From Erysipelotrichaceae bacterium (GTDB lineage Bacteria; Bacillota_I; Bacilli_A; Erysipelotrichales; Erysipelotrichaceae): 14,786 nucleotides of DNA. Numbering within the stretch: the first letter of the stretch is position 1; each line of letters opens with the position of its first letter. The DNA lies in the NCBI GenBank assembly GCA_900770275.1, contig CAAGJS010000248.1, forward strand, positions 1 to 14,786, given 5' to 3'. The notes beneath the pieces were generated by a model. It was not told where the DNA came from. It saw only the letters and a program-made list of their open reading frames with translations, and did no database searches. Shown here in pieces: positions 1-8,122 of the stretch. Position numbers and translations under genes: made by a program.

Positions 1-104
1 ATAGTTGTTTTCAGTGTACAAACATTCAAGATTTCAAAGAACATTCAGACAACTAATACTCAGGGCAATCATTTTCAAACTATTTCATCATTTACCCTTG
101 ATTT
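1..104. other. AT-rich intergenic stretch after the regulator gene
   Basis: This is the region downstream of the PRD regulator stop codon. I see no intrinsic terminator, RNA gene or convincing ORF. A 9-bp inverted match (47-55 against 110-118) spans the stop codon with 54 bases between the arms. It is AT-rich, lacks a following T run on either strand, and is probably chance. Confidence 0.4.
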
Positions 105-2063
105 CTATATAGTTGTCTTTCTGTTGTCCATATTCATAATGATTTCCTTCGTAACATCGTCCGCATGCAGCAGCCTGCGGTTCGACGCCTTCGAAAAGAT
201 GTAAACAAGATCCAGAAGCGAAGACTTTTCCCGGTTCTTGATGCCGGTCACAACAATATTGGATACCCGTTTGGAATCATGGTCCCCGAAGATCACCGGC
301 TTCTTCAGAACCAGCAGCGCATAACATTCTTCCCGGATCCCGTCCCCCGTACCGGCATGTACAAACGCTGTCTCCGGAACAATCACCATATAGGTTCCAA
401 GCTGTGCCACCGCCTCAATCATCCGGTTCATATACCGCTGTTCCAGCTTGCCTTCCTTCAATAACGGGTCCGCTGCGATCTGAATTGCCTTCTCCCAGGA
501 ATCACAGCTGTCAAGTATCTGAATTTCATCCGCATGCATCAGATCACAGATCCGCGTCGGTTTCTTCAGACCTGCGTCCGGAATGTTCCGGTAACTGCTC
601 AGAAAGTCATTGCACATCTTTTCGTAGGCGATCTGATAGGCTGCCGAGCGGACGCTGTCAACGTTGTCGTGATACATCAGCGGACTGACCGGCACAACAG
701 GATGACCCGCAAGCGAAGTTTCATTGTCCGTCGACACGATCATGTCGACCGAACGATCCTCGAGATACTTCATTGCTTCATCCTTTGAGCAGGGTCCGAT
801 GATGGTGCAGTCCGGCATCACCTGACGCAGCCGTGCCGCCAGAATCGCACTGGTCGCCGTCCCGAAGGAACAGACAACCATGATCTGAACCCTGTGATCC
901 ATCTTGCTAGAAGATTCATAGGCACTGGCAACGTACATCGATATATAGGCCGTCTCATTTTCGTCAAAGATCACGTTGTACTTCTTTTCACAGTTCACCA
1001 GCTGCTGGCGCGTATATTCATAGATCAGTGGAATGCTGATCTGGATCTGCGAAGTCATGCTGTTCTGAACGGGAATATGGTTGCGAAGACGATACAGTGC
1101 CGTTTCCAGATGGACACTCAGACCGTCCAGAAATTTTTTCTGATCCTCGCCGCTTAAGGGATGAAGAATCTGCAGCCGCTCCATCAGATCCCGGGCAAGT
1201 TCATGAGCCTGCGAAGAGGTATCTTCGCCAACGCCCCACTTTGGATTGCCCCGCAACAGCACCGATGCCAGCCAGATCCGATCATGCTCCCCGATTTCCT
1301 GAGGAATCAATGCCACGGCTTCCGCAAATCCCTCCTGCCCCGCCATGTCTGCCACACTTGGAGGCATCTCTTCATTGCCAATACAGTGCCCTGCTCCAAT
1401 CCGCGTCAGGCCATAGTTCAGGATCAGACCTGTTTCATCCGGTCGGGAATAAGCAATGTGAATCGTTTCTTTGGCTTTCTGTAACAGTTCCGCAGCCTCT
1501 TTCTCACCCGCCCCATGAACCCAGTTCATGTCCTCAATCGTTTCAGTCGGCACAAGGCTGCGGCTGACGATCTTTGCAAACAGCTCACGGAACGCGCATT
1601 CATCACCCGTCGCATAAATACCGTTGCCCTTTTCCTTCACAACCGTCAGCTGCTGTTCCTGCATGTATTTCTCAACGGCAGGGAAACTGGTAATGACAGT
1701 CTGGCGGCTGATGTCACAGACCTGGGCAAGTGATTCATAGGTGCATACCTCATGACACAGCAGCTCCAGCGTCATTCGCAGCACCCGATACTGCTGCGGC
1801 GAAAATTTCAGGCTGTCAATCGCGTGCAGGATATCTCCCTTTTCTTCTTCGACGCAGGCGATGTGAACGCCCTTATGAGGCTCACTCTTCAGTTCGGCCT
1901 CAAAATTGCCCAGAAAAATCCTCACCGTATCCAGATCATTGCGAATGGTACGCGGGCTCACTGAAAACCGCGATGCCAGTGACTGCACCGTCACATACGT
2001 ATTCTGATCCATCAGATGACGGATCAGTTGAACCTGTCTCTGATTCAGCACCGCCATTTCCAT
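105..2063 (-). CDS. PRD-domain transcriptional regulator with EIIB- and EIIA-like domains (BglG/MtlR/LicR type)
   Basis: Domains in order, numbered from the ATG at 2063 (652 residues): a winged HTH at about 7-51 with an SPRTIRNDL recognition helix; a second Mga/DeoR-like HTH at about 88-134 (ISRQTV); PRD1 at about 180-290; PRD2 at about 310-385 with conserved His318 in SVHLETALYRL; an EIIB-like domain at about 391-450 with Cys398 in VVCSFGTATS; and a C-terminal EIIA-like domain at about 504-645 with candidate phospho-His569 in FVHAGTGDGI. Proteins of this architecture are DNA-binding activators of PTS sugar operons, controlled by phosphorylation of PRD His and EIIB Cys residues. That is family knowledge; the sugar cannot be told, because no PTS permease lies in the window. 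The start is uncertain: the frame opens at a TTG (2126), but a TACAAT -10-like box at 2130-2135 would put the transcript start near there. ATG 2063, ATG 2057 or GTG 2051 fit better, although none has a strong Shine-Dalgarno sequence. Confidence 0.88.
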   Translation of the reverse strand: MEMAVLNQRQVQLIRHLMDQNTYVTVQSLASRFSVSPRTIRNDLDTVRIFLGNFEAELKSEPHKGVHIACVEEEKGDILHAIDSLKFSPQQYRVLRMTLELLCHEVCTYESLAQVCDISRQTVITSFPAVEKYMQEQQLTVVKEKGNGIYATGDECAFRELFAKIVSRSLVPTETIEDMNWVHGAGEKEAAELLQKAKETIHIAYSRPDETGLILNYGLTRIGAGHCIGNEEMPPSVADMAGQEGFAEAVALIPQEIGEHDRIWLASVLLRGNPKWGVGEDTSSQAHELARDLMERLQILHPLSGEDQKKFLDGLSVHLETALYRLRNHIPVQNSMTSQIQISIPLIYEYTRQQLVNCEKKYNVIFDENETAYISMYVASAYESSSKMDHRVQIMVVCSFGTATSAILAARLRQVMPDCTIIGPCSKDEAMKYLEDRSVDMIVSTDNETSLAGHPVVPVSPLMYHDNVDSVRSAAYQIAYEKMCNDFLSSYRNIPDAGLKKPTRICDLMHADEIQILDSCDSWEKAIQIAADPLLKEGKLEQRYMNRMIEAVAQLGTYMVIVPETAFVHAGTGDGIREECYALLVLKKPVIFGDHDSKRVSNIVVTGIKNREKSSLLDLVYIFSKASNRRLLHADDVTKEIIMNMDNRKTTI

Positions 2064-2117
2064 ACATTCATGATAGACGGTGCATTTTTTGCTTTCAAAA
2101 CCAAACTGTTTCCAAAA

Positions 2118-2146
2118 ATCCTGCAAATAATTGTACTAATCGTCAA
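2118..2146 (-). promoter_or_regulatory. Candidate promoter for the PRD regulator
   Basis: On the minus strand TTGACG (2141-2146) is followed after 17 nt by a weak CAGGAT. A better -10-like hexamer, TACAAT (2130-2135), lies in between without a matching -35. The region directly follows the ftsH terminator, so a new promoter is expected here, but the exact boxes are unsure. Confidence 0.3.
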
Positions 2147-2180
2147 AAAAAAGCAGAATTCTCATCGAATTCTGCTTTTT
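2145..2180 (-). terminator. Strong palindromic intrinsic terminator after ftsH
   Basis: A perfect 14-bp inverted repeat (2148-2161 and 2167-2180) encloses a 5-nt loop. The core is GCAGAATTC/GAATTCTGC, flanked by A and T runs. Read on the minus strand it starts about 20 nt after the ftsH stop and ends in a run of eight T. The T run on the opposite side is shorter, so it mainly serves the minus strand, though it could act in both directions. Confidence 0.88.
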
Positions 2181-2198
2181 ATAAGAAATACACAGAAA

Positions 2199-4037
2199 TT
2201 ACTCTGCAGCTGCCGGCTGCGCATCCGGAGAAACGAGCTTCTGAATCTGCTCACCTGTCAGCGTCTCTTCTTCCATCAGCGCGGTCGCAATCTTGATCAG
2301 CTGATCCTTGTGCGCCTTGATCACAGCCACTGCCTGATCATGGCACTCATTGACAATCTTACGGACTTCCTGATCGATTTCAAACGCAACCTGACCTGAC
2401 ACATTGTTCGGCGAATTGTAGTCACGGCCAAGGAACACATTCTCCGTCGAACCGGAGTTGTACTTGATCGGACCAAGATCGCTCATACCGTACAGCGTAA
2501 CCATATCCTTGGCAATGTTCGTTGCCCGCTCAATGTCGTTGCTCGCACCGGTTGTAACATCATCGAAGAACAGCTCCTCCGCAACGCGGCCGCCCATGTA
2601 GGAAGTAATCTGACCAAGCAGATCCTTCTTCGTCGGCATCAGCTTTTCTTCCTTCGGCGTCATCAGATTGTATCCGCCAGCCTCGCCGCGCGGAATGATC
2701 GTAACCTTCTGAACGACTTCTGCACCATCGTAATAGAGACCGATGATTGCGTGGCCGCTCTCATGGTAGGCAACCAGCTTCTTCGTCTTCTCATCGTAGG
2801 TACGGCTCTTCTTTGCCGGTCCCATCATGACACGGTCAATGGCCTCATCCACCTCGGTCATTGCGATCTCATCCTTGTTATCGCGAACCGCAAGAATCGC
2901 AGCTTCATTCAGCACATTTTCAAGATCCGCACCGGAGAATCCCGGCGTCCGCTTTGCCAGCGCCCCAAGATCCACGTCTGGCGCCATACGCTTGTTGCGG
3001 GCATGGACATTGAGAATTGCCTCTCTGCCCTTGCGATCCGGAAGCGAAACCGTAATCTGACGATCGAAACGGCCCGCACGCAGCAGAGCCGGATCCAGAA
3101 CATCCGGACGGTTCGTTGCCGCAATGACAACGATGCCGCTGTTGTCCTCCATACCATCCATCTCAACCAGCAGCTGGTTCAGTGTCTGCTCACGTTCATC
3201 ATGGCCGCCGCCAAAGCCCGCACCACGCTGACGTCCAACAGCATCAATTTCATCGATGAAGATGATGCACGGAGCCGTAGCCTGCGCCTTCTTGAACATG
3301 TCGCGCACACGGCTTGCACCGACACCGACGAACATTTCAACAAAGTCCGAACCCGAAATGGAATAGAACGGAACATTCGCCTCACCGGCAACAGCCTTGG
3401 CAAGCAGCGTCTTGCCGGTACCCGGATGACCGCAGAGCAGAATACCCTTCGGAATACGTGCGCCCATCCGCTTGTATTTTGCAGGAGACTTCAGATAGCT
3501 GATGATCTCCTCCATCTCTGCCTTTTCTTCATCGCAGCCCGCCACATCATTGAAGCGAACCTTGGACTTCGTCTCGAGACGTGCCCGCGACTTACCGAAA
3601 TCAAACGCCTTCGCATTTGCGTTGTTTCCGCCCATGCGGTTCATCATCCAGACACCCAGAATCAGAACAATCACCAGCGGAACAAGCTCATACATTGCCT
3701 GCATGAAGGCATTGCTGGACTCCGCATCGACAATGGTCAGCCGACCATCTTCCAGCTTCGACGTCAGATCCTGAATTGAATCTTCGGTCGCCGGCGCCGT
3801 TGAAGTAAAGGTCACCGAATTGCCGTCATCGTCTACGTAGGTTCCCTGCACGTTGACCGCATTGGAACCAATCCGAAGAACCGCTTCCGTAACATCCTCA
3901 TTCTTGAGCGTACTCTGAAGTTCCGTATAGGAAAGCGTACGCGCCGAAGATGATGAAGGATTCATCACCAGAAGCGCCAGCACCGCCGCCAGCAGGAACA
4001 GATACGGAAGATAACCGAGAAAACTTCTTCTCTGCAT
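2199..4037 (-). CDS. ftsH: ATP-dependent zinc metalloprotease FtsH
   Basis: This is the membrane-anchored AAA+ protease that degrades misfolded and regulatory membrane or cytosolic proteins, as a hexamer in the cytoplasmic membrane. Transmembrane helices lie at about 7-25 and 116-133, with an extracytoplasmic domain between them. The AAA domain holds the Walker A GHPGTGKT (203-210), the pore motif FVGVG (236-240), Walker B IIFIDEID (258-265) and the second region of homology with arginine fingers Arg323 and Arg326. The protease domain holds the zinc motif HESGH (425-429), with Asp501 as the probable third ligand. At 612 residues it is full length, at the short end for the family. Walker A has His where most FtsH proteins have Pro (GPPGTGKT). 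ATG 4037 is preceded by GGAAGGAG about 11 nt upstream. It lies 30 nt after hpt and is almost certainly co-transcribed with it. Confidence 0.98.
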   Translation of the reverse strand: MQRRSFLGYLPYLFLLAAVLALLVMNPSSSSARTLSYTELQSTLKNEDVTEAVLRIGSNAVNVQGTYVDDDGNSVTFTSTAPATEDSIQDLTSKLEDGRLTIVDAESSNAFMQAMYELVPLVIVLILGVWMMNRMGGNNANAKAFDFGKSRARLETKSKVRFNDVAGCDEEKAEMEEIISYLKSPAKYKRMGARIPKGILLCGHPGTGKTLLAKAVAGEANVPFYSISGSDFVEMFVGVGASRVRDMFKKAQATAPCIIFIDEIDAVGRQRGAGFGGGHDEREQTLNQLLVEMDGMEDNSGIVVIAATNRPDVLDPALLRAGRFDRQITVSLPDRKGREAILNVHARNKRMAPDVDLGALAKRTPGFSGADLENVLNEAAILAVRDNKDEIAMTEVDEAIDRVMMGPAKKSRTYDEKTKKLVAYHESGHAIIGLYYDGAEVVQKVTIIPRGEAGGYNLMTPKEEKLMPTKKDLLGQITSYMGGRVAEELFFDDVTTGASNDIERATNIAKDMVTLYGMSDLGPIKYNSGSTENVFLGRDYNSPNNVSGQVAFEIDQEVRKIVNECHDQAVAVIKAHKDQLIKIATALMEEETLTGEQIQKLVSPDAQPAAAE

Positions 4038-4067
4038 TAATCAATTAACTCCTTCCAGTCAGATACA

Positions 4068-4607
4068 TTACTGGTACATTTCATCTTTCAATACACCGAC
4101 ATACGGCAGGCAGCGATACCGCTGATCAAAGTCCATGCCGAAGCCGACAACAAACTCATTGGCAATTTCGAAGCCAACGTATTCCGCAACTTCTTCCACT
4201 TCGCGGCGCTCCGGCTTATTCAGCAGGGTCACGACCTTGACGGAACGCGCACCCTTATTGCGCATCAGCTCCTTGACTGCCTTGATCGTTCGTCCCGTGT
4301 CAACTATATCCTCAACAAGAAGAATATCCTTACCTTCGATCGATGTATCCAGATCCTTGATGATCTTGATATCACCGGTCGACTTCGTGCCGGCGTAGCT
4401 TGTCACATCCATAAAATCGTACTGCGCATCCAGATCGAGATGCTTGATCAGCTCTGCCATAAACGGCACCGATCCCCGCAGCAAACCGACCAGAAGAGGA
4501 GAACTCCCCATGGCCGTATAATCGTCTGAAATCTGTTTGCCAAGCTCAATGCAGCGCGAACGAATCTGATCTTCCGAAAAAAGAATCTTCTTCATGTCCT
4601 TGTTCAT
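4068..4607 (-). CDS. hpt: Hypoxanthine (guanine) phosphoribosyltransferase
   Basis: It transfers phosphoribose from PRPP to hypoxanthine or guanine in cytosolic purine salvage. Visible motifs, in the 179-residue form starting at ATG 4607: the LRGS loop (43-46), the flexible-loop motif TSYAG (69-73), the PRPP-binding signature VEDIVDTG (98-105) and the C-terminal DFDQRYRCLPYVGVL typical of type I HPRTs. The frame can be extended to a TTG at 4622, but ATG 4607 is preceded at 5-nt spacing by GGAGAAGGA, so the shorter start is chosen. In many Firmicutes hpt lies between tilS and ftsH, exactly as here. Xanthine preference cannot be judged from sequence alone. Confidence 0.96.
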   Translation of the reverse strand: MNKDMKKILFSEDQIRSRCIELGKQISDDYTAMGSSPLLVGLLRGSVPFMAELIKHLDLDAQYDFMDVTSYAGTKSTGDIKIIKDLDTSIEGKDILLVEDIVDTGRTIKAVKELMRNKGARSVKVVTLLNKPERREVEEVAEYVGFEIANEFVVGFGMDFDQRYRCLPYVGVLKDEMYQ

Positions 4608-4641
4608 GGGTTCCTTCTCCAATCATTTCTGATAGTTTCAC

Positions 4642-4670
4642 ATTGTACCACAACAGCAATTGGCACAGAA
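4642..4670 (-). promoter_or_regulatory. Candidate extended -10 promoter for hpt-ftsH
   Basis: In the 81-nt gap between tilS and hpt the minus strand reads TGGTACAAT (-10 hexamer at 4642-4647 with a TGn extension at 4648-4650). There is no good -35, as is usual for extended -10 promoters. Transcription would start near 4635, giving a leader of about 28 nt before the hpt ATG. It would allow hpt-ftsH expression independent of tilS. Confidence 0.5.
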
Positions 4671-4688
4671 CCTATGCACATCCTGTTC

Positions 4689-5930
4689 TTAACGCCAGCT
4701 TTCGCCCCTCTTTCCGGCGACGACATTCAGATCCGGAGCCAGGGAATAATGATCCGCATCACAGCCGATCCCCGGCACCAGAATCACCGTTCCCTGACGA
4801 TTTACAACCACCGGCCACACATTCCGCTTCCATTTCGGAATCTTGCGATCAATCATCCAGCGATTGACCTTCTTTGTCCCAAACCGCATCAGAATCGCAT
4901 CGCCAGCCATCGCATTGCGGATGGTGACGGGAAAATCCGAAGGCTGAAAGGTGACGGCATTGACGCCCAAAGATCCGGATCGAACAGAAAACCATTCAAA
5001 GTCGCTGCCATCCTTCATTTCTTCCAAAGAAGAAAACGTACAGGAATAAGCGGAAGGAACATTCATGCAGAAGAAGCGGCCATCACTCTGTACCATCTGA
5101 TGATCTCCAAGCGAAATTATAAAATCATCATGTTTCAGAAGAATCGCATCCACTTCCATCAGATGGCGGCGGCGCAGATGATTGCCGCCCGGGATCATTG
5201 CCCGTAACAGAGCGATACGATCCTCTTCTCCAAGGCTGCGATAAGCCGACAGAGGAAATTCACTTTGGGCAGCCCAGGCATTGACGCGGCAGCGACGCTC
5301 CTGCAGAACGGCGTTCTGATGATCAATTTCCCCTCGAAGCATTTTCCGCTCCATCGGGGTCAGCTTTTCAACTACCTCATGGCGGATACGGTTGCGGGCA
5401 TAGGTTTCATCCTGATTGGTCGCATCGATGAAGTATCGGATCTGATGTAAGTCACAATACGCCTGCAGCTGCGCCTTCGTATAGGAAAGAAGGGGCCGGC
5501 GCACCAGCACTCCCTGGTACATCATGTCCGATCGCAATCCGAAATAGTCAGGCTCCAGCTTCTTTTCACTCTGCATCAGATAGGTTTCCAGAAGATCATC
5601 TTCCTGGTGCGCAATCAGTATGCCGCAATAGCCATTCTTCTTCACCGTTTCAACAAAGAAGTCGTAGCGCCACTTCCGTGCAGCCGCCTCAAAGTTTCCA
5701 CTGTAAACAAACGGCTCATTTCGGACAAGGCAGGCAATGCCATGTTCCGCGCAGAACGTGCGCACATATTTTTCTTCCTGATCCGCCTGGGGCCGGTGGT
5801 GGTAATTGACATGGGCGGCGGCGACAGGCACTCCCTCTTCCAGGCACATGGAAAGAAGGGCCATGGAATCCGGTCCTGCGGAAACACCAATCAGCCATGT
5901 TTCACTGTTTCTGCGTTCACTCTCACTCAT
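4689..5930 (-). CDS. tilS: tRNA(Ile)-lysidine synthetase TilS
   Basis: It attaches lysine to C34 of the tRNA-Ile with anticodon CAU, using ATP, so that it reads AUA; this is essential in most bacteria. The PP-loop is at 17-22 (SAGPDS), followed by MALL. The second catalytic motif AHQEDDLLET lies at 107-116, and RNRIRHEVV at 179-187 matches the conserved N-terminal-domain end. The C-terminal part (about 350-392, KVNRWMIDRKIPKWKR and following) matches the TilS C-terminal domain. At 413 residues it is of normal bacterial length. The usual PP-loop is SGGxDS; here the second residue is Ala. The start at ATG 5930 has AGGA 8 nt upstream and lies 27 nt after the stop of the preceding 471-residue protein gene, suggesting co-transcription. 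Confidence 0.95.
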   Translation of the reverse strand: MSESERRNSETWLIGVSAGPDSMALLSMCLEEGVPVAAAHVNYHHRPQADQEEKYVRTFCAEHGIACLVRNEPFVYSGNFEAAARKWRYDFFVETVKKNGYCGILIAHQEDDLLETYLMQSEKKLEPDYFGLRSDMMYQGVLVRRPLLSYTKAQLQAYCDLHQIRYFIDATNQDETYARNRIRHEVVEKLTPMERKMLRGEIDHQNAVLQERRCRVNAWAAQSEFPLSAYRSLGEEDRIALLRAMIPGGNHLRRRHLMEVDAILLKHDDFIISLGDHQMVQSDGRFFCMNVPSAYSCTFSSLEEMKDGSDFEWFSVRSGSLGVNAVTFQPSDFPVTIRNAMAGDAILMRFGTKKVNRWMIDRKIPKWKRNVWPVVVNRQGTVILVPGIGCDADHYSLAPDLNVVAGKRGESWR

Positions 5931-5957
5931 TGGCTGTATCCTAGCACGAAGCTCTTT

Positions 5958-7373
5958 CTAAAACATATTCCTGGCAATATTGGCCGCCTGATTCTTCCCT
6001 TCGCGGAAATCAGAGCCCGTCTTGGACAGGGTCGTCTTATACCGTTCGTCGCCATAGTATGTCAATCGATAATGCTTGCCTTCTTCCGTGATCTTGAAGC
6101 CAAGATCAGCCAATGCATTGCGCAATGGCGCACTCATCGTCCGATAATCGTTGAGAAGCTTCTTGATTTCTTCAATCCGCTGCCGGGTCAGCTTCCGGTA
6201 ATGATTCTTCGCAAGTATATCGCTGTACACATCATATCTGCGTGAGCCTTCTTTGGTGCTTTTCAGCTTCTCGGCGACGGCATCCAGCACCATCTCCCGG
6301 ATTTCACCCGGATAGAAATCATCTTCGTCACCTTCAAACAGCAGCGGCACCTCCTCTGCTTCGCTCAGCTTCAGCCGCAGCTGCTGAACTTCCTGAAGAA
6401 GGGAATTATTCTCTCTGATCAGTTCATCGTTCCGCTGCCTCAGATCTAAATTGTCTTTGTCGAATGTTTCGATAAACCTGGTCAGTTCATCTTCCTTTTT
6501 CCTTACATCGGCTTCTGCCTGCAGCTTTTCCTTGCGGTCGCTGTCCCAGCGTTCTTTGAGCAATTGATTATTTACTCCTGCCCACGTATAGAGCAGCGGA
6601 ACCCGCTGCACGTTCATATAGCGCAGAACCGCATTTACAACCTTGGTCAACAGAGCTTCGCCACAGCCTTTGTAATCTCTGTATTTGTATTTGAGATGTC
6701 TGCCGTTGGGAAAATAGATACCGACTTCGCCAAGGTGTTCGATCCTGCCATCGCAAAGATCTGAGCATTCTTCTTTATTTCTTTCGACAAGAATGTGTGA
6801 CACACCCTTCAGCCGGCTGCACAGAAAGTCACAGTCCAGCGGATCACGATTCTTCTTTGTCTTCGATATGTAGATGATAGGAAAGCGATATTTCTTTCGC
6901 CCGCTGATCGCGTCGGACAAAAGAGAAACATTTTCATGATCCATCAGAACCGGTCTGCGCAGAACGGGAAGATCACCATCATCCGCGACATATCCCTTTT
7001 CAATCAGCAGAGTGATGAAATGCGGCGTTGAAAACTTCATATTCACCATCGTCGCATCCGGGGAATAGCTTCGATCAAGCCGGATTGCCATCTTCCTCTC
7101 AGAAAAATTCGCAACATAGTCCGTATCCCATATGGCACCATCCTCTGCCTTTTTCTCATAGCGCACAGCGATGATATTGTGACCGGGATACTCCTCAATA
7201 TCCAGGGAAAGGCTGTCATTGCCATAGCGGATATTGTGTTCCCCTTTCCAGACAAGGCCAGGAATCACATTATCCCAATGTGTACTTGTCTGATTCCATT
7301 CAATGACCAGATGAATGAATTGTTCCGCGGTCAAGGTCGGTTTGATATCAATGATCGTTGAATACAGCAGCAT
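5958..7373 (-). CDS. Uncharacterised coiled-coil protein, 471 residues
   Basis: I do not recognise a named family, although the protein has the look of a conserved one. Seen in the sequence: an N-terminal region at about 1-270, rich in beta-type patterns, with segments such as FPIIYISKT (164-172), a GVSHILVERN stretch (190-199) and GEVGIYFPNG (215-224); a highly charged coiled coil at about 270-342; an acidic linker ending FYPGEI (353-358); and a compact C-terminal domain at about 358-471. That domain ends with LADLGFKIT, EEGKHYRLTYYG and SDFREGKNQAANI, a helix, strands and helix order resembling HicA/dsRBD-like folds (inference). There is no signal peptide or transmembrane helix, so it is probably cytosolic. 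ATG 7373 has AAGGAG 10 nt upstream, and a TATAAT box sits at 7418-7423. It lies between a MazF-like gene (66-nt gap) and tilS (27-nt gap). An RNA-related or defence role is possible but unproven. Confidence 0.85.
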   Translation of the reverse strand: MLLYSTIIDIKPTLTAEQFIHLVIEWNQTSTHWDNVIPGLVWKGEHNIRYGNDSLSLDIEEYPGHNIIAVRYEKKAEDGAIWDTDYVANFSERKMAIRLDRSYSPDATMVNMKFSTPHFITLLIEKGYVADDGDLPVLRRPVLMDHENVSLLSDAISGRKKYRFPIIYISKTKKNRDPLDCDFLCSRLKGVSHILVERNKEECSDLCDGRIEHLGEVGIYFPNGRHLKYKYRDYKGCGEALLTKVVNAVLRYMNVQRVPLLYTWAGVNNQLLKERWDSDRKEKLQAEADVRKKEDELTRFIETFDKDNLDLRQRNDELIRENNSLLQEVQQLRLKLSEAEEVPLLFEGDEDDFYPGEIREMVLDAVAEKLKSTKEGSRRYDVYSDILAKNHYRKLTRQRIEEIKKLLNDYRTMSAPLRNALADLGFKITEEGKHYRLTYYGDERYKTTLSKTGSDFREGKNQAANIARNMF

Positions 7374-7417
7374 GCCTGTTCATCTCCTTCATCTATTATC
7401 TCTGCTTCCCATATGCG

Positions 7418-7423
7418 ATTATA
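7418..7423 (-). promoter_or_regulatory. Possible -10 box before the 471-residue protein gene
   Basis: A consensus TATAAT on the minus strand lies in the 66-nt gap after the MazF-like gene, giving a possible leader of about 38 nt. No recognisable -35 lies 16-18 nt upstream, so this is weak evidence. Confidence 0.3.
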
Positions 7424-7439
7424 TTCCCTCTGCTGTCGT

Positions 7440-8024
7440 TCATCCTTTGACCGCCTCGAAGCTGCTGGAAAAGTCCAGAAGCTCCTGAAGCCGTTTTCTG
7501 ACCCGCTGCAGTTCATCGCCATCCAGATGTGAGCGCACTTCGATGATTCGTGCCGTATTGATGAAGCGAAGATCATTGAGAAAAAGCACTGATGGCTTGA
7601 GCATTCCTTCCGGCTGTCCAATGGAACAAAGATGGCGGCGTCCATGCGGGTTGGCGGCAGGGTCATAAGCCTGGGCATACTGAACCGGGTTGCTGGTCAT
7701 TGGAATGATGAGTGCCTTATACTGAACCAGTTTTACGATCAGCCCGAAGTGCTGGAATCCGCACTCAAAGAGATACGCAGACGCTCCGAAATCTACATAG
7801 CAGATGTCGCCTGCCCTGACGTGAATGCCAAGTTCCTGCGAAGAGCCAAGTGTTCGCCGCGTAAGCCAGTTAGCTTCCGAAATGATGCCGGCATCCTTCA
7901 GATGCGGCGCAAGATGTGCATAAACATGTTTCCGCGCATCGATATAGGCATGGATATCCGCTGCCGTTTCGCCGCAGGCACTGGCCTTCGCCTCAATGCG
8001 AGAAAGTACTTCCTTCAGTTCCAT
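7440..8024 (-). CDS. PemK/MazF-like domain protein with N-terminal helical extension
   Basis: Residues about 69-165 follow the SH3-like barrel pattern of the MazF/PemK family: GDICYVDFG (72-80), GFQHFGLIVKL (89-99), ALIIPMTSNP (104-113) and VLFLNDLRFINTARI (146-160). Family members are mostly mRNA-cleaving toxins. Here the usual Arg-Pro after the second strand (in MazF, GRRP) is replaced by QHFG, so the active site may be altered or lost. The Thr-Ser of the PMTS strand is kept. The first 65 residues are a predicted helical extension not found in classical MazF, and residues about 168-194 form a C-terminal helix. Length is 194 residues against about 110-120 for MazF. No antitoxin-like gene directly precedes it. 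ATG 8024 has GGAGG 9 nt upstream. Toxin activity is an inference; family membership is moderately sure. Confidence 0.8.
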   Translation of the reverse strand: MELKEVLSRIEAKASACGETAADIHAYIDARKHVYAHLAPHLKDAGIISEANWLTRRTLGSSQELGIHVRAGDICYVDFGASAYLFECGFQHFGLIVKLVQYKALIIPMTSNPVQYAQAYDPAANPHGRRHLCSIGQPEGMLKPSVLFLNDLRFINTARIIEVRSHLDGDELQRVRKRLQELLDFSSSFEAVKG

Positions 8025-8122
8025 AGAATCATCCCTCCATCTGTTTCATAGACAAAGGGAGGTACGTTTCCCGAAAAAAAATCAGAAAATTTACAGAATA
8101 CCTCTGCAGCAGACCGTGGAAC

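Noticed and set aside
47..118. 9-bp inverted repeat around the regulator stop codon as a terminator
   Set aside because: The arms are AT-rich with a 54-nt loop and no following T run.
2751..3779. 342-codon plus-strand frame
   Set aside because: It is antisense to the catalytic part of ftsH, with no ribosome binding site and no recognisable domain.
8034..8064. CCTCC (8060-8064 on minus) pairing with the GGAGG ribosome binding site of the MazF-like gene
   Set aside because: Only 5 bp with no extension; too weak to claim translational control without comparative evidence.
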